A stretch of 34,643 bases of DNA from Chloroflexota bacterium (GCA_025355835.1 JANXYW010000396.1:1-34643), one strand, 5' to 3'; shown: positions 23,726 to 32,439, counted from the stretch's first letter. Numbers and translations are program-made. The notes: generated by a model from the sequence alone, not told the origin.

Positions 23726-24987
23726 TAGTCTTCGAACCTTCGGAATACGAGGCACGCGTTCTGGCCGCCGAAACCGAAGCTGCTCTTCAGCACGACGTTC
23801 ACGTCCACCTGCCGCGCGACATTCGGCACGTAGTCCAGGTCGCAATCGGGGTCCGGGAACTCCTGGTTGATCGTCGGGTGCACCCAGCCGGTGCGAATCG
23901 CCTGCACGCACGCGACCGATTCGATCGCCGCCGACGCGCCCAGCGTGTGGCCGATCAGCGATTTCGTTGCGCTGATCGGGATCTGGTACGCCAACTCGCC
24001 CAGCGCGCGCTTCATCGCGATCGTCTCGCACTTGTCGTTCATCTGCGTCGACGTCGCGTGTGCGTTGATGTGATCCACATCCTCGGGCCGCAACCCCGCG
24101 TCGGCGAGCGCCTGCGTCATGCACATCGCCGTCGTCTCACCGTCTTCAACCGGCACGACAACGTGATGCGCGTCCGATGTGCATCCGTAGCCTGCCAGCT
24201 CGGCCAGGATCGGCGCGCCCCGCCGCTGCGCGTGCTCCAGCGCTTCGACGATGAACACGCCGGCGCCCTCAGCCGAAACAAAGCCGTCGCGCTTCGCATC
24301 GAACGGCCTGCTCGCTCCCTCAGGCGGATCGTTGTTTGTCGAGAGCGCTTTCATCACCTGAAACGATGCCAGTCCCAGTTCCGAAAGCCCCGCCTCAGAC
24401 CCGCCGGTGATCATCACGTCGGCGCGGCCGTGGCGAATCATCTCCAACGCCTCACCCATTGCGTTGCCGGCCGATGCACACGCCGTAGAGATCGTCGCGT
24501 TGTAGCCCTTGGCGCCGTATCGCATCGCGACCTGCGCGGCGGCCATGTTCGGCAGCATCTTCACCATGTAAAAGGGGTCCATGCGCCGCACGCCCCGCTG
24601 CGTGATGTCCTTCACCGCTTTGTCCGTGTCCGGATACCCGCCCATGCCGTTGCCGAACAGGACGCCGACGCGATAGGGGTCCTCGTTGCTGATATCCAAC
24701 CCCGATGTCTCGAACGCCTCACGCGCGGCGGCCAGCGCGAATTGCGAGAATCGCGCCATGCGGCGCGCTTCCTTGCGGTCGATGTACTCCTCCGGGTCGA
24801 AATCCTTCACCTCGCCGGCGATGTGTACGTCGTAGGCCGCCGAATCGACCTGCGTCAGCGGACCGACGCCCGACTTGCCGGCGAGAGCAGCCTTCCAAAA
24901 CGCGTCGACCGTATGACCAAGCGGGTTGATCGTCCCCATGCCGGTAATCACGACGCGTCGCCGTCCGTTGCCGTTGCTGTTTGCCAT
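23725..24987 (-). CDS. fabF: Beta-ketoacyl-ACP synthase II
   Basis: A 420-residue FabF/KAS II, which extends acyl-ACP with malonyl-ACP in fatty acid synthesis. The catalytic triad is intact: Cys170 in STACASAG, His310 in INAHATST and His347 in SLIGHTLG, with Lys342 as well. GMGTINPLG at the N-terminus and KSSFGFGGQNACLVF at the C-terminus complete the family pattern. The start is an ATG at 24985-24987. No acyl carrier protein or other fab gene is adjacent, so this is an isolated KAS gene, coupled to a sugar epimerase. A secondary-metabolite KAS is a less likely alternative, given the classic FabF sequence. Confidence 0.96.
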   Translation of the reverse strand: MANSNGNGRRRVVITGMGTINPLGHTVDAFWKAALAGKSGVGPLTQVDSAAYDVHIAGEVKDFDPEEYIDRKEARRMARFSQFALAAAREAFETSGLDISNEDPYRVGVLFGNGMGGYPDTDKAVKDITQRGVRRMDPFYMVKMLPNMAAAQVAMRYGAKGYNATISTACASAGNAMGEALEMIRHGRADVMITGGSEAGLSELGLASFQVMKALSTNNDPPEGASRPFDAKRDGFVSAEGAGVFIVEALEHAQRRGAPILAELAGYGCTSDAHHVVVPVEDGETTAMCMTQALADAGLRPEDVDHINAHATSTQMNDKCETIAMKRALGELAYQIPISATKSLIGHTLGASAAIESVACVQAIRTGWVHPTINQEFPDPDCDLDYVPNVARQVDVNVVLKSSFGFGGQNACLVFRRFED

Positions 24988-25068
24988 ACCGATGCCCCGT
25001 GTACGCGCGCCATCGCTCGCCGCGCGAGCCCTCGCAGATGCCGATCCGGTCGATGGGAATCCTCACTG

Positions 25069-25074
25069 ATCATA
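25069..25074 (-). promoter_or_regulatory. Possible -10 box upstream of fabF
   Basis: TATGAT on the minus strand, about 80 bp upstream of the fabF ATG in the 200-bp gap. No good -35 box is found 16-18 bp upstream (the best is around TACTTC), so this is weak. Confidence 0.3.
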
Positions 25075-25187
25075 GCTGATTCGCTGGCGCCGAAGTACGG
25101 CGCGCGGCCGCGAAGTCACTTCACGAAATAGTACATTCGGCTCATGCGGAACCATCCGGCGCGCTCGATGGTTTCGTGACGCGGGCC

Positions 25188-26648
25188 TCAGCCAGCGTTC
25201 TCCGATGTACCCGAGCCGCCGCTCGCCAGTCGCATCGCATCCGACGCGATCCCCAGCACGTACTCCCGCACAGCCGCCACAAACGCGATCGATCCGAACG
25301 CCACGACCGCCCCGCGCTCCCCAGCCTGCGCCACGGCCGCCTCATACGCCTGACCCAGATCGCCGAACATCGACACTGGCACATCGTGCGGCCGCAACGC
25401 CGACGCGATATCGCGCGGATCGGCCGCACGCGCACTCGGCCACGACGTAACAAACACCTCGCGCGCAATCGGCGCCACAGCGTCCGCCATCGACGCGATG
25501 TCCTTCCCGGCGAGCGTCCCGAACAACAACGTCGCCTGCGACAACCCGAAATACTCGCGCAGCGCCGCGACCATCCGTTTCGCCGAATCGCCGTTGTGCG
25601 CGCCGTCCACGATGACCAGCGGCTTGTGCCTCAGCACCTCCAGCCGCCCTGGCCACACCATATTCGCAAGCCCCGCGCTGACATGCGCCGCCGTCAGTTC
25701 GATCCTGCATTGCTCCGCGAGCGCCTCGCACGCCACGATCGCTGTCGCCGCATTGTCCAGTTGATGGCGTCCCGCCAGCGGCAACTCCGCATCGTACGTC
25801 GCGCGCGGCGTCTTCAACTTGAACCGCTGCCCCTCCGCCGTCGCCGTCGTGCGCGTCAACTGACAGATCTGCGCCACTTCGATCGGCGTCGCACCGCGCT
25901 CGACCGCAACAGCTCGAAACACATCAAGCGCCGACTCCCGCTGCGGCGCAACCACAACAGCAGCGCCCTCAACAATGATCCCCGCCTTCTGCGCAGCGAT
26001 CGCCGCGATCGTGTCCCCAAGAATCGCCGTATGCTCCAAACTAATCGGCGTCAGCACCACAACATGCCGGGCGGGCTCCCCTTCTCGCGACAACTGACGA
26101 CTGACGACTGACGACTGACGACCATCCCCCGACGACCGACGACCGACGACCGACGACCCACCAAACACATTCGTAGAATCCAACAGTCCGCCAAGCCCCA
26201 CTTCGACGATCTGCACATCGACACCGGCCTCGCGAAACGCGACAAAACTCGCCGCAGTCAACGCATCGAACGCCAAAAACTGCCGCCCCACAAACTGCGG
26301 CCCGACCGCATCGATCGCCTCACGCACAAGCGTCATCGCCGCGGCGAAGCCATCGCTATCGATCGCCTGCCCCGCAACGCGGATCCGTTCGTTGTATCGA
26401 TGCAGATGCGGACTGATGTAGTAACCGGTGCGCATGCCGGCCGCGCCCAGCACACCCTCGATCATCGCGCCGGTGCTGCCCTTGCCCTTCGACCCGGCGA
26501 TGTGCACCGTCGGCCGCTCGCGATGCGGCTCGCCCAGCTCGGAGAGCAGCGCCAGCATCGGCGCAACATCCGGTCGCGACGCAAAATCGCCCGTCCGCTC
26601 AAAATCAGGCAGCGTCAGCAACCACCGAAGCGACTCGTCGTAGTTCAC
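25188..26648 (-). CDS. folC: Folylpolyglutamate / dihydrofolate synthase with a repeat-derived insertion
   Basis: A 486-residue Mur-ligase-type enzyme that adds glutamate to folates and may also make dihydrofolate. The P-loop is VHIAGSKGKGSTGAMIEG, the second signature is VEVGLGGLLDSTNVF, and IVDGAHNGDSAKRM marks the C-terminal domain. It is longer than usual (about 420-450) because residues of roughly 157-190, just after GGLLDSTNVFGG, are a low-complexity Ser/Val/Arg run encoded by two heptamer arrays (26093-26158). Normal sequence resumes at VVVLTPISLEHTAILG. The insertion lies in a surface loop position between the omega-loop region and the next strand, so activity may be kept. The start is the ATG at 26646-26648. 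Confidence 0.92.
   Translation of the reverse strand: MNYDESLRWLLTLPDFERTGDFASRPDVAPMLALLSELGEPHRERPTVHIAGSKGKGSTGAMIEGVLGAAGMRTGYYISPHLHRYNERIRVAGQAIDSDGFAAAMTLVREAIDAVGPQFVGRQFLAFDALTAASFVAFREAGVDVQIVEVGLGGLLDSTNVFGGSSVVGRRSSGDGRQSSVVSRQLSREGEPARHVVVLTPISLEHTAILGDTIAAIAAQKAGIIVEGAAVVVAPQRESALDVFRAVAVERGATPIEVAQICQLTRTTATAEGQRFKLKTPRATYDAELPLAGRHQLDNAATAIVACEALAEQCRIELTAAHVSAGLANMVWPGRLEVLRHKPLVIVDGAHNGDSAKRMVAALREYFGLSQATLLFGTLAGKDIASMADAVAPIAREVFVTSWPSARAADPRDIASALRPHDVPVSMFGDLGQAYEAAVAQAGERGAVVAFGSIAFVAAVREYVLGIASDAMRLASGGSGTSENAG
26093..26158. repeat. Two heptamer arrays inside folC
   Basis: Four copies of ACTGACG (26093-26120), a 10-bp spacer, then four copies of GACGACC (26131-26158). 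The two units differ at one base once aligned in phase, so they probably share an origin. Read on the minus strand they keep the folC frame and encode SSVVGRR-type repeats. The unit is not a multiple of three, so gain or loss of one or two units would shift the frame. Confidence 0.92.
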
Positions 26649-26699
26649 AGGAAGATCGTACCGTGTAGGGGCCGGGCTCGCCCCGCCCGCTGCCGCGAA

Positions 26700-27275
26700 C
26701 TACGAACCCCGCGAGTTGTCGACGATTCCGTCCGTCCACACTCGCGCCATGATCTTGTCGACCGTCTCGCCCGCCGTTTGGCCGGAGCTATCAATCCATA
26801 GGCCGATTCGCTGCGTCCCTGTACGGATTTCGTCGTCCATCCAGCCCCACTGCTCATGCAGCCGCGTGCCACGCCCGGCTTCGCGTTGTCGCACCACATC
26901 CAGACCGGGCGTGAGCATCACGAACATGAACGGCCGCGCGCCAACCTCTTCGAGAAGGTGCGGCACTCGATCGCCAATGATGATCTCGTCGAGTACGACG
27001 GTGAACCCGGCCTCGAAGAACGACGCTCCTAGCAAGCACATGTTGTGTAGGCGAAGCCGGAGCTGTACGTCGGCCTCACCCTCCGACCCGCGCTGCGATT
27101 TCCACCTTGCGCCGGACACGATCAATCGTTGCAGATCGTCCGTCGGAATGTGTACGCCGCGCGCGAATCGCCGCGCCAGCAACGCCGCCACGGTCGTCTT
27201 GCCGGCGCCCTGCATGCCCGACACGACGATGAATGCGCGCCGTGGATCCAAAGCAGCCGGTGCATCGTCCGACAT
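26700..27275 (-). CDS. P-loop kinase/phosphotransferase-like ATPase
   Basis: A 191-residue AAA_33/zeta-like P-loop protein. Walker A is SGMQGAGKTT near the N-terminus, followed by RGVHIPTDDLQR (substrate-side Asp) and the acidic FTVVLDEIIIGDRVPHLL. MFVMLTPGLDVVRQREAGRG resembles the lid region of chloramphenicol-phosphotransferase and gluconate-kinase-like enzymes. The substrate is unknown. The start is the ATG 27273-27275, 5 bp after the stop of the glycosidase-like lipoprotein gene; a GTG three codons earlier is the alternative. The short gap implies co-transcription. I assign the fold, not the reaction. Confidence 0.8.
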   Translation of the reverse strand: MSDDAPAALDPRRAFIVVSGMQGAGKTTVAALLARRFARGVHIPTDDLQRLIVSGARWKSQRGSEGEADVQLRLRLHNMCLLGASFFEAGFTVVLDEIIIGDRVPHLLEEVGARPFMFVMLTPGLDVVRQREAGRGTRLHEQWGWMDDEIRTGTQRIGLWIDSSGQTAGETVDKIMARVWTDGIVDNSRGS

Positions 27276-27280
27276 CGTGC

Positions 27281-28396
27281 TCACCCGCCACCCGCCGCCG
27301 ATCGCGCCACGTACGGCCGCCGCGCCGCCGCCGCCCACAGCGCCCACGCCGGCTTCTCGCTGCCATCATCGCGCAACAACCCGATGTGCTGGAATACGCT
27401 GAACGGCGTATCCTTCGCGTATGCAGGATCCCACCCCGCGAACCAGATCACGAACGGCATTCCAAGGTTCTGCGCTTCGACCAGCGCGCGGGTAAGAAAC
27501 GCCGACTGCTCCGCTTCGCTTCCGTTGTTGATCCCCTGCGCGCCCGACGCCGACGAGTACCCCATCTCGGCGATCACGATCGGCTTCTCCGTGAACCCGC
27601 GCAGTTGGCTGTAGTAGTTCGACGGGATATCGTTCGACTTCGCGAACGCGAAGCTGGGGTAGGTGCTGATCGCCGCGACATCCATTTTCGCGTCAAATGC
27701 CTTCACCAACTGCCACGCCGGGAAGTGCTGATCCTCCGTCGGCAGCCGACCCTGAAGATCTTCGTACTGCCACGTCACCGTCACCTGCGTGTCAGGCGAC
27801 GCTTCCTTCACGCGGTCGTACGCCTCGAAGTACAGCGACTCAAAGTTGTCGAAGTCCGCCTTGTTCTTCTGGCTGTACAGGTTCATCTCGACGCCCAACG
27901 CCATGTACGCCGGGTGATAGTTAATCGCCACGTAGTGCGCGTACGTCAGGAACGCCGACCGTACGTCGCCGTCGCTGAAGTCTTTACCAGTCATGGATGA
28001 TGGCAGCCCCGCGAGCCGATCGCGCCCCGTAGCGCCATCCGTCGGATCGATCGCGAAGAACAGCCGCAGATGCTTGCTGTCGACCGCATCCCTCTCCGAC
28101 GCCGTCGTCTTCGCCGTCCCTTCGCTGATATCCGCGCCCGGCACGAAGTCGGCCCACGGCGGCGTGCGTTGGATCAGCACCATCTCGCCCGTCTTCGCGG
28201 CGAGCTCAAACGTATCGCTGTACGACTTGCCGTTCAGCTCTCGCGGCAGCGTGCTGATCCCCATCATGAACGACCGCTCCGGCCCGCTCGTCGCGCCGCC
28301 ATGCGTGCCCGACCCGTTCCCGCACGCCGACAGCGCCAGCGCCGCGCAGATCGCTGCGGCGATCGCCATTCGTCGAGAGAAAGTGTCACCCAACAT
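27281..28396 (-). CDS. Glycosidase-like TIM-barrel lipoprotein
   Basis: A 371-residue lipoprotein. The signal peptide ends at the lipobox ALSAC (Cys25 from the chosen ATG), followed by a short Gly/Ser linker. The rest resembles a clan GH-A-type barrel (GH5/GH53-like): YMALGVEMNLY could carry the acid/base Glu, and KPIVIAEMGYSSASG has a Glu placed as a nucleophile at a strand end, with WFAGWDPAY nearby. Activity on galactans or other glycans is only a guess; many bacterial relatives are uncharacterised. GGAGGG is only 2 nt from the ATG at 28396, so a TTG at 28393 is an equally good start. It is co-transcribed with the P-loop kinase downstream. Confidence 0.78.
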   Translation of the reverse strand: MLGDTFSRRMAIAAAICAALALSACGNGSGTHGGATSGPERSFMMGISTLPRELNGKSYSDTFELAAKTGEMVLIQRTPPWADFVPGADISEGTAKTTASERDAVDSKHLRLFFAIDPTDGATGRDRLAGLPSSMTGKDFSDGDVRSAFLTYAHYVAINYHPAYMALGVEMNLYSQKNKADFDNFESLYFEAYDRVKEASPDTQVTVTWQYEDLQGRLPTEDQHFPAWQLVKAFDAKMDVAAISTYPSFAFAKSNDIPSNYYSQLRGFTEKPIVIAEMGYSSASGAQGINNGSEAEQSAFLTRALVEAQNLGMPFVIWFAGWDPAYAKDTPFSVFQHIGLLRDDGSEKPAWALWAAAARRPYVARSAAGGG

Positions 28397-28550
28397 CGCC
28401 CTCCACAAACCCGCGGGATTGTAGCGGATCGATGTTGCGATAGTTCAGGCGACGTTTCCGACGCCTAACCTACGAACTCCCCTCGGAGAACGCATGGGCC
28501 TGTTGCCGAACTCAACCGCCGAGCCGCGCACAAAGTCTCCGCGTGGTCTG

Positions 28551-29921
28551 TCAACCGCCCCAGGCCAAAGGGAAGAACCTCTTGAGCTTCCCTGTCGATT
28601 GGCGGTCGAAGCCATTCACTACGTCGACCGTCACCGCAGGGTCCCGTAGTCCCAGATGGGCCAGCTCGCGTTCGATTGCATCACGAATCGCCGCGGTGTG
28701 GACTTTACCGTCCGCGCGGAGCGCGATGGCGGCGCCGCGCGCCGTCTGCCGTACTTGGTACTCCATGACGTGTCGTTCGCGTCCGAGCAGTGAGCGGAAG
28801 CTCAACGGATGCACGATGACACCGCCGTCGTAGACGAACATATCGTCCGCGCGTCCTTCAATGTCATCGATGCGGCGCAACTTCGAGCCGCACGGGCACG
28901 GCTCGTCGATCAGCGTCACTTCATCTGTTAATTCGTATCGGATGAGCGGCTGTGCGTGGTTCAAGAGCGGCGTCACATAGAGCTTCGCCGCGCGCTGCCC
29001 GGCCGGCACGGGACGACCCTCGTTGTCCACCGGCTCGAAAATGCAGAGGTCTTCGTTCAAGTGCATACCGCGACCCTGGCCGCATGAGCCAGCTGTGGCG
29101 CCCTCCGACGTCGCGTAGGTGTTGAGCACGGGACAGGCCCACGTCGCCTCGATCGCGGCGCGCATCTCCGGCAGCAATGGCTCACTCGCAACTCCGATAA
29201 GACGTGGCGCGATCCGGAGGCGGCCAGCATCCGCCTCACTCGCGAGAATCATCATCATCGATGGGTATCCGGTGAGCATGACCGGCTGCAGCTCGTTAAG
29301 CCTCACGACGATGTCGTCGACCGGGAGCGTCGCGGGAACGTTGACTACGCCGCTTCCGCTACCGAACGTCTGCGCCAGGGCGTAGCTCATGTGCGATGCC
29401 TTGCCGCCAGCGATGACGGCGCGCACAGGCTTCAGGCCGATCTGAGGATCAGCGAGCTGTGCGCGCACTCGGAGTCGGGAAAACGTGAGAAAGAAGAGCA
29501 GCCACCCTTCCCAGCCATAGACAAACACCCCGCGCGTTCCACTGGAGCCGCCCGAGGCTGCGACGTGGTACTCGTCCAGAAGGTACGCATCACCTTCCAG
29601 GCGGTCGAGGTGCGCTTCGACAGATGCGCGTGAAAGACGGCGATCCGTCAGGATCGCGTCGAAGTTGCGCATAAGGTCTTCCTTGGTCATCGGCGGAATC
29701 GATGGCAGATCCGCCTCCGTGACGCGCTCGGGATCCAAGTGCGCGAGCCGAGCGCGGTGCCACGGCGAGCGTTCCTTGGCCGCGGAGATGATCGCGCGCA
29801 GCCGTCGCTCTCGCTCGGCGCGCAACTGTTCCTCGGACCAGTTAATGCGCGCCAGGTGGTCGTTCAGTAGCGCCTGGTACTGCTCGGCGTGCCGCGCCCG
29901 CAGAGCTTCGTAATCAGCCAT
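28551..29921 (-). CDS. Phenylacetate-CoA-ligase-like (PaaK family) adenylate-forming enzyme
   Basis: A 456-residue AMP-binding protein of the PaaK/CapK type. The ATP loop is AASGGSSGTRG, and PVMLTGYPSMMM and TYATSEGATAG are typical of the family. The C-terminal part has the acidic RYELTDEVTLI, a CPCG metal-like turn (PCPCGSKLRRIDDIEGRADD), and the final lysine region STGKLKRFF. It would activate a carboxylic acid to the acyl-AMP and then a CoA thioester; the acid is unknown. The start is the ATG at 29919-29921; an ATG 15 bp upstream is possible and neither has a clear ribosome site. It lies 82 bp downstream of a thiamine-dependent acyl-CoA lyase, suggesting a shared pathway. Confidence 0.88.
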   Translation of the reverse strand: MADYEALRARHAEQYQALLNDHLARINWSEEQLRAERERRLRAIISAAKERSPWHRARLAHLDPERVTEADLPSIPPMTKEDLMRNFDAILTDRRLSRASVEAHLDRLEGDAYLLDEYHVAASGGSSGTRGVFVYGWEGWLLFFLTFSRLRVRAQLADPQIGLKPVRAVIAGGKASHMSYALAQTFGSGSGVVNVPATLPVDDIVVRLNELQPVMLTGYPSMMMILASEADAGRLRIAPRLIGVASEPLLPEMRAAIEATWACPVLNTYATSEGATAGSCGQGRGMHLNEDLCIFEPVDNEGRPVPAGQRAAKLYVTPLLNHAQPLIRYELTDEVTLIDEPCPCGSKLRRIDDIEGRADDMFVYDGGVIVHPLSFRSLLGRERHVMEYQVRQTARGAAIALRADGKVHTAAIRDAIERELAHLGLRDPAVTVDVVNGFDRQSTGKLKRFFPLAWGG

Positions 29922-30003
29922 CGCGCTAATGTACATCGCGTGCAACGCCGAAGCCATCCACTACGAACTACAAAACTACAAACTGCCCACTGTGAATTGT
30001 GAA

Positions 30004-31659
30004 CTACCTCGTCAACCACCCGAACTCCTGCGCCTTCCGCTGCGCCTGCGCGTTGATCATGATGTTCACGACGTTCGGCTTGCCGCTCGCGAACGCCTTC
30101 TCCAGCGTCGGCCGCAGCTGATCCGGCGTCTCGACGAAGTAGCCATCGCCGCCGAACGCCTCGATCACCTTCTCGTACCGCGCTTGCGGCAGCAACGCCA
30201 TCGGCAGCAGCGGACGCGATCGGTCAATCGTGCTCGGTCCGCCGCTTATGCCGTTGTTGTTGAGAATGATGAACGTGATCGGCATCCCGTACCGACACGC
30301 CACCTCCACCTCCATGCCGCTAAACCCGAACGCCGAGTCGCCCTCGACGGCCACCACGCGCGCGCCCGGATTCACCGCCTGCGCCGCGATCGCGAACGAA
30401 AGCCCAACGCCCATCGTTCCAAAGCTCCCCGCATCGAGCCGGTGACGGGGCAGGAAGTTCGGCAGCACCGTGCGGCCGATGTCCATCGTGTTCGCGCCCT
30501 CGCTTGCGATGATCGCGTCGCGCGGCAGGATGTCACGGATCTCGCGCAGCACGCGATAGTAGTTCATCGGCACGCTGTCATCGTCGAACTGCGCCTGCGT
30601 CGTCGCCTGGTTGTCAGCGATCTTCTTCGCGATGCCGGTGCGCCACGTGTTCTCGGTCGCAAACTGCCACGGCTCCTCGCGCAGCACGCCGTTGAGCTGC
30701 CCCGTCACTGCCTTCGCGTCGCCGACCAGCGCCACCTCAGTCGGCACATTCGTACCGATCTCCTCAGCAGCGATATCCATCTGGATCACGCGCACATTCG
30801 CGTTGAAGCGCGGCGGCATGCCGAAGTGCAAAATCCAGTTCAACCGAGCGCCCATCAACAGCACAACGTCCGCGTTCTGCAATGCGAACGACCGCGCCGC
30901 ACCCACCGACAGCGGGTGATCGTCGGGCATCATACCCTTCCCCATCGGCGTCGCCAGGAACGGCAGCTGCGTCGATTCGATGAACGCCCGCACCTCGTCC
31001 TCGGCCCGCGCGTACGCCGCACCCTTGCCGACGATGACCAAGGGTCGCTCGGCCGACTTCAGCGCCGCCATAGCCGCCTCGACCGCAACGGGATCCGCGA
31101 ACGATCGTGGCGCATCCGGCACGCGCGGCCGCTGCGGCGCCGATGCTTCGTCCACTTTGCCGCCGATGACATCCGCTGGCAGATCGAGATACACCGGCCC
31201 CGGCCGCCCGTAAATCGACGTCCGCACCGCTTGCTCGACGAAATATGGGATGCGGTCGACGCGGTCGACCTCCGCCGCGTATTTGCACCACGGCCGCGCC
31301 GCATCGACCTGCGGCGCCTCCTGGAACGCGCCCATGCCGTGCTGCGAAATGTCCGACGCGCCGCCGAGCAGGATCATCGGCCAGCGATTCGACCACGCGT
31401 TCGCCAGCCCCGAGATCGCGTTCGTCATCCCCGGCCCCGAAACCGCCAGGCACGCGCCCGGCCGCCCCGTCAGATACCCGACCGCCTGCGCCGCGTACGA
31501 CGCCGACTGCTCGTGCCGCATCCCGAAGTACTGGATGCCCTCACGCTGCGCCGCAAACGCAATCGGCACCACCGGCACGCCCACGATGCCGAACATGTAC
31601 TCGACCCCGTGCCGCTTCAAACTCCGCGCAATCAGCGTCGCGCCATCAACCTCTGCCAT
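30004..31659 (-). CDS. ThDP-dependent 2-hydroxyacyl-CoA lyase / oxalyl-CoA decarboxylase-like enzyme
   Basis: A 551-residue thiamine-diphosphate enzyme. The N-terminal Pyr domain has MFGIVGVPVVPIAFAA and the catalytic Glu in RHEQSASYAAQAVGY. The C-terminal PP domain has the ThDP motif GDSAFGFSG ... ILNNN. The C-terminal end QEFGWLTR is characteristic of the 2-hydroxyacyl-CoA lyase/oxalyl-CoA decarboxylase branch rather than of acetolactate synthase. It cleaves or decarboxylates a 2-hydroxyacyl- or oxalyl-CoA, giving formyl-CoA. Without substrate-pocket alignment I cannot separate the two. No formyl-CoA transferase is adjacent. AAGGAG lies 8 nt upstream of the ATG, and a TTGAAC-N7-GTTCAG dyad (31672-31690) in the leader is a possible operator. 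Confidence 0.9.
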   Translation of the reverse strand: MAEVDGATLIARSLKRHGVEYMFGIVGVPVVPIAFAAQREGIQYFGMRHEQSASYAAQAVGYLTGRPGACLAVSGPGMTNAISGLANAWSNRWPMILLGGASDISQHGMGAFQEAPQVDAARPWCKYAAEVDRVDRIPYFVEQAVRTSIYGRPGPVYLDLPADVIGGKVDEASAPQRPRVPDAPRSFADPVAVEAAMAALKSAERPLVIVGKGAAYARAEDEVRAFIESTQLPFLATPMGKGMMPDDHPLSVGAARSFALQNADVVLLMGARLNWILHFGMPPRFNANVRVIQMDIAAEEIGTNVPTEVALVGDAKAVTGQLNGVLREEPWQFATENTWRTGIAKKIADNQATTQAQFDDDSVPMNYYRVLREIRDILPRDAIIASEGANTMDIGRTVLPNFLPRHRLDAGSFGTMGVGLSFAIAAQAVNPGARVVAVEGDSAFGFSGMEVEVACRYGMPITFIILNNNGISGGPSTIDRSRPLLPMALLPQARYEKVIEAFGGDGYFVETPDQLRPTLEKAFASGKPNVVNIMINAQAQRKAQEFGWLTR

Positions 31660-31718
31660 CGTGTGTGCTCCTTGAACTAGTTTGGTTCAGGGAGTGTAGG
31701 AGAGGATGACCGTAGGTT

Positions 31719-32138
31719 CTATCGAGCGACGTCGAGAAGTTCGAGAAACGCAGCCGCGCGAACCGTCCGTGCGCCTTCGTACTCCGCAATCGCTAGGACA
31801 TCTTCGTCCTCGCTGACGATGTAGTCGGCGCTGCCCGCCGCAGCGCACGCGAAATAGATGTCGTCGTTCGCGTCGCGACAGACTGGCGCCACGACGTCAG
31901 GGTCTACATTTTCCGATTCGTCTAGCAGCGAAAGCACGACCGCTGTGTCCGCCGTTCCTGCCCAACGAGAGAGTCGCTCGTGAAGCTCCGGCCGCTCGAT
32001 AACCCCGACGATCTCGCTCCTGATATCCGGCGAAGTCAGGATCGTAAACTCGTTGGCTCTCGCAACGACTTGACCCCAGACGCTACGTCGATTCATGAGC
32101 GCCCGGACGAAGATCACCGCGTCGAGGACTACTCTCAA
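31719..32138 (-). CDS. PIN-domain toxin (ribonuclease)
   Basis: A 139-residue PIN-domain protein of the TIGR00305-type toxin family. Acidic metal ligands are visible: Asp6 in VVLDAVIF, Glu42 in IRSEIVGV, Asp89/Asp92/Asp93 in CRDANDDIYF and Asp111/Asp113 in VSEDEDVL. It should be an Mg2+-dependent endoribonuclease. The ATG overlaps the stop of the AbrB-type antitoxin by 4 bp (ATGA), the standard coupled arrangement. The RNA target is unknown. All catalytic residues are present, so it appears functional. Confidence 0.92.
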   Translation of the reverse strand: MRVVLDAVIFVRALMNRRSVWGQVVARANEFTILTSPDIRSEIVGVIERPELHERLSRWAGTADTAVVLSLLDESENVDPDVVAPVCRDANDDIYFACAAAGSADYIVSEDEDVLAIAEYEGARTVRAAAFLELLDVAR

Positions 32139-32431
32139 TGCTTCTTGTCTGCGCGATACGCCCGAAGAGCCTCGTCGATGGCATCGTTGATTTCCTGCTC
32201 GGAGTAATCCTTGAGACTCTCTCGGGCCGGGGCAAAAGCCTCATAAAGCTTGACGGCCCATGGTGACCCCGAGCCCGTAGTCGTGGGGGTCACGCTGGCG
32301 ATTTCCAGCTTTCCGTCGTGGAGCGTCACAGCAAGCATGTCGTCGCTGCCGAGATGCAGCGCCTCGCGGAACTCCTTGGGAATGGTGATCTGGCCGTTGC
32401 GAAGCTGCCGTACGATACGTGTCTTTGCCAT
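32135..32431 (-). CDS. AbrB/MazE-type antitoxin
   Basis: A 98-residue protein with an N-terminal SpoVT/AbrB swapped-hairpin DNA-binding domain (about 5-50): RQLRNGQITIPKEFREALHL and DDMLAVTLHDGKLEI. The C-terminal half is a disordered linker plus helix (EQEINDAIDEALRAYRADKK) that should wrap the toxin. It represses its own promoter through the palindrome upstream and neutralises the PIN toxin it overlaps. The start is the ATG at 32429-32431. No Shine-Dalgarno is present, and the likely -10 box ends 8 bp upstream, suggesting a leaderless mRNA. Confidence 0.93.
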   Translation of the reverse strand: MAKTRIVRQLRNGQITIPKEFREALHLGSDDMLAVTLHDGKLEIASVTPTTTGSGSPWAVKLYEAFAPARESLKDYSEQEINDAIDEALRAYRADKKH

Positions 32432-32439
32432 AGACTTAC

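Noticed and set aside
23726..24124. Upstream extension of the epimerase frame into fabF
   Set aside because: The sequence is the wrong-frame mirror of fabF. The NAD-binding motif begins right after the GTG at 23725.
25143..25180. Hairpin AACCATC-N10-GATGGTT past folC as a terminator
   Set aside because: Only a 7-bp stem with a 10-nt loop and no T-run; too weak to list.
26093..26158. Frameshift or pseudogene in folC
   Set aside because: The frame is open across both arrays and conserved FolC motifs are in frame on both sides.
26649..26699. GC-rich stretch GTAGGGGCCGGGCTCGCCCC between folC and the P-loop kinase as a terminator
   Set aside because: The stem is imperfect and has no T-run; it resembles another dispersed GC-rich repeat, but with a single copy it cannot be shown.
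29929..31680. A 583-codon plus-strand open frame opposite the ThDP enzyme
   Set aside because: Antisense shadow with Arg/His-rich composition; the opposite strand has clear ThDP motifs.
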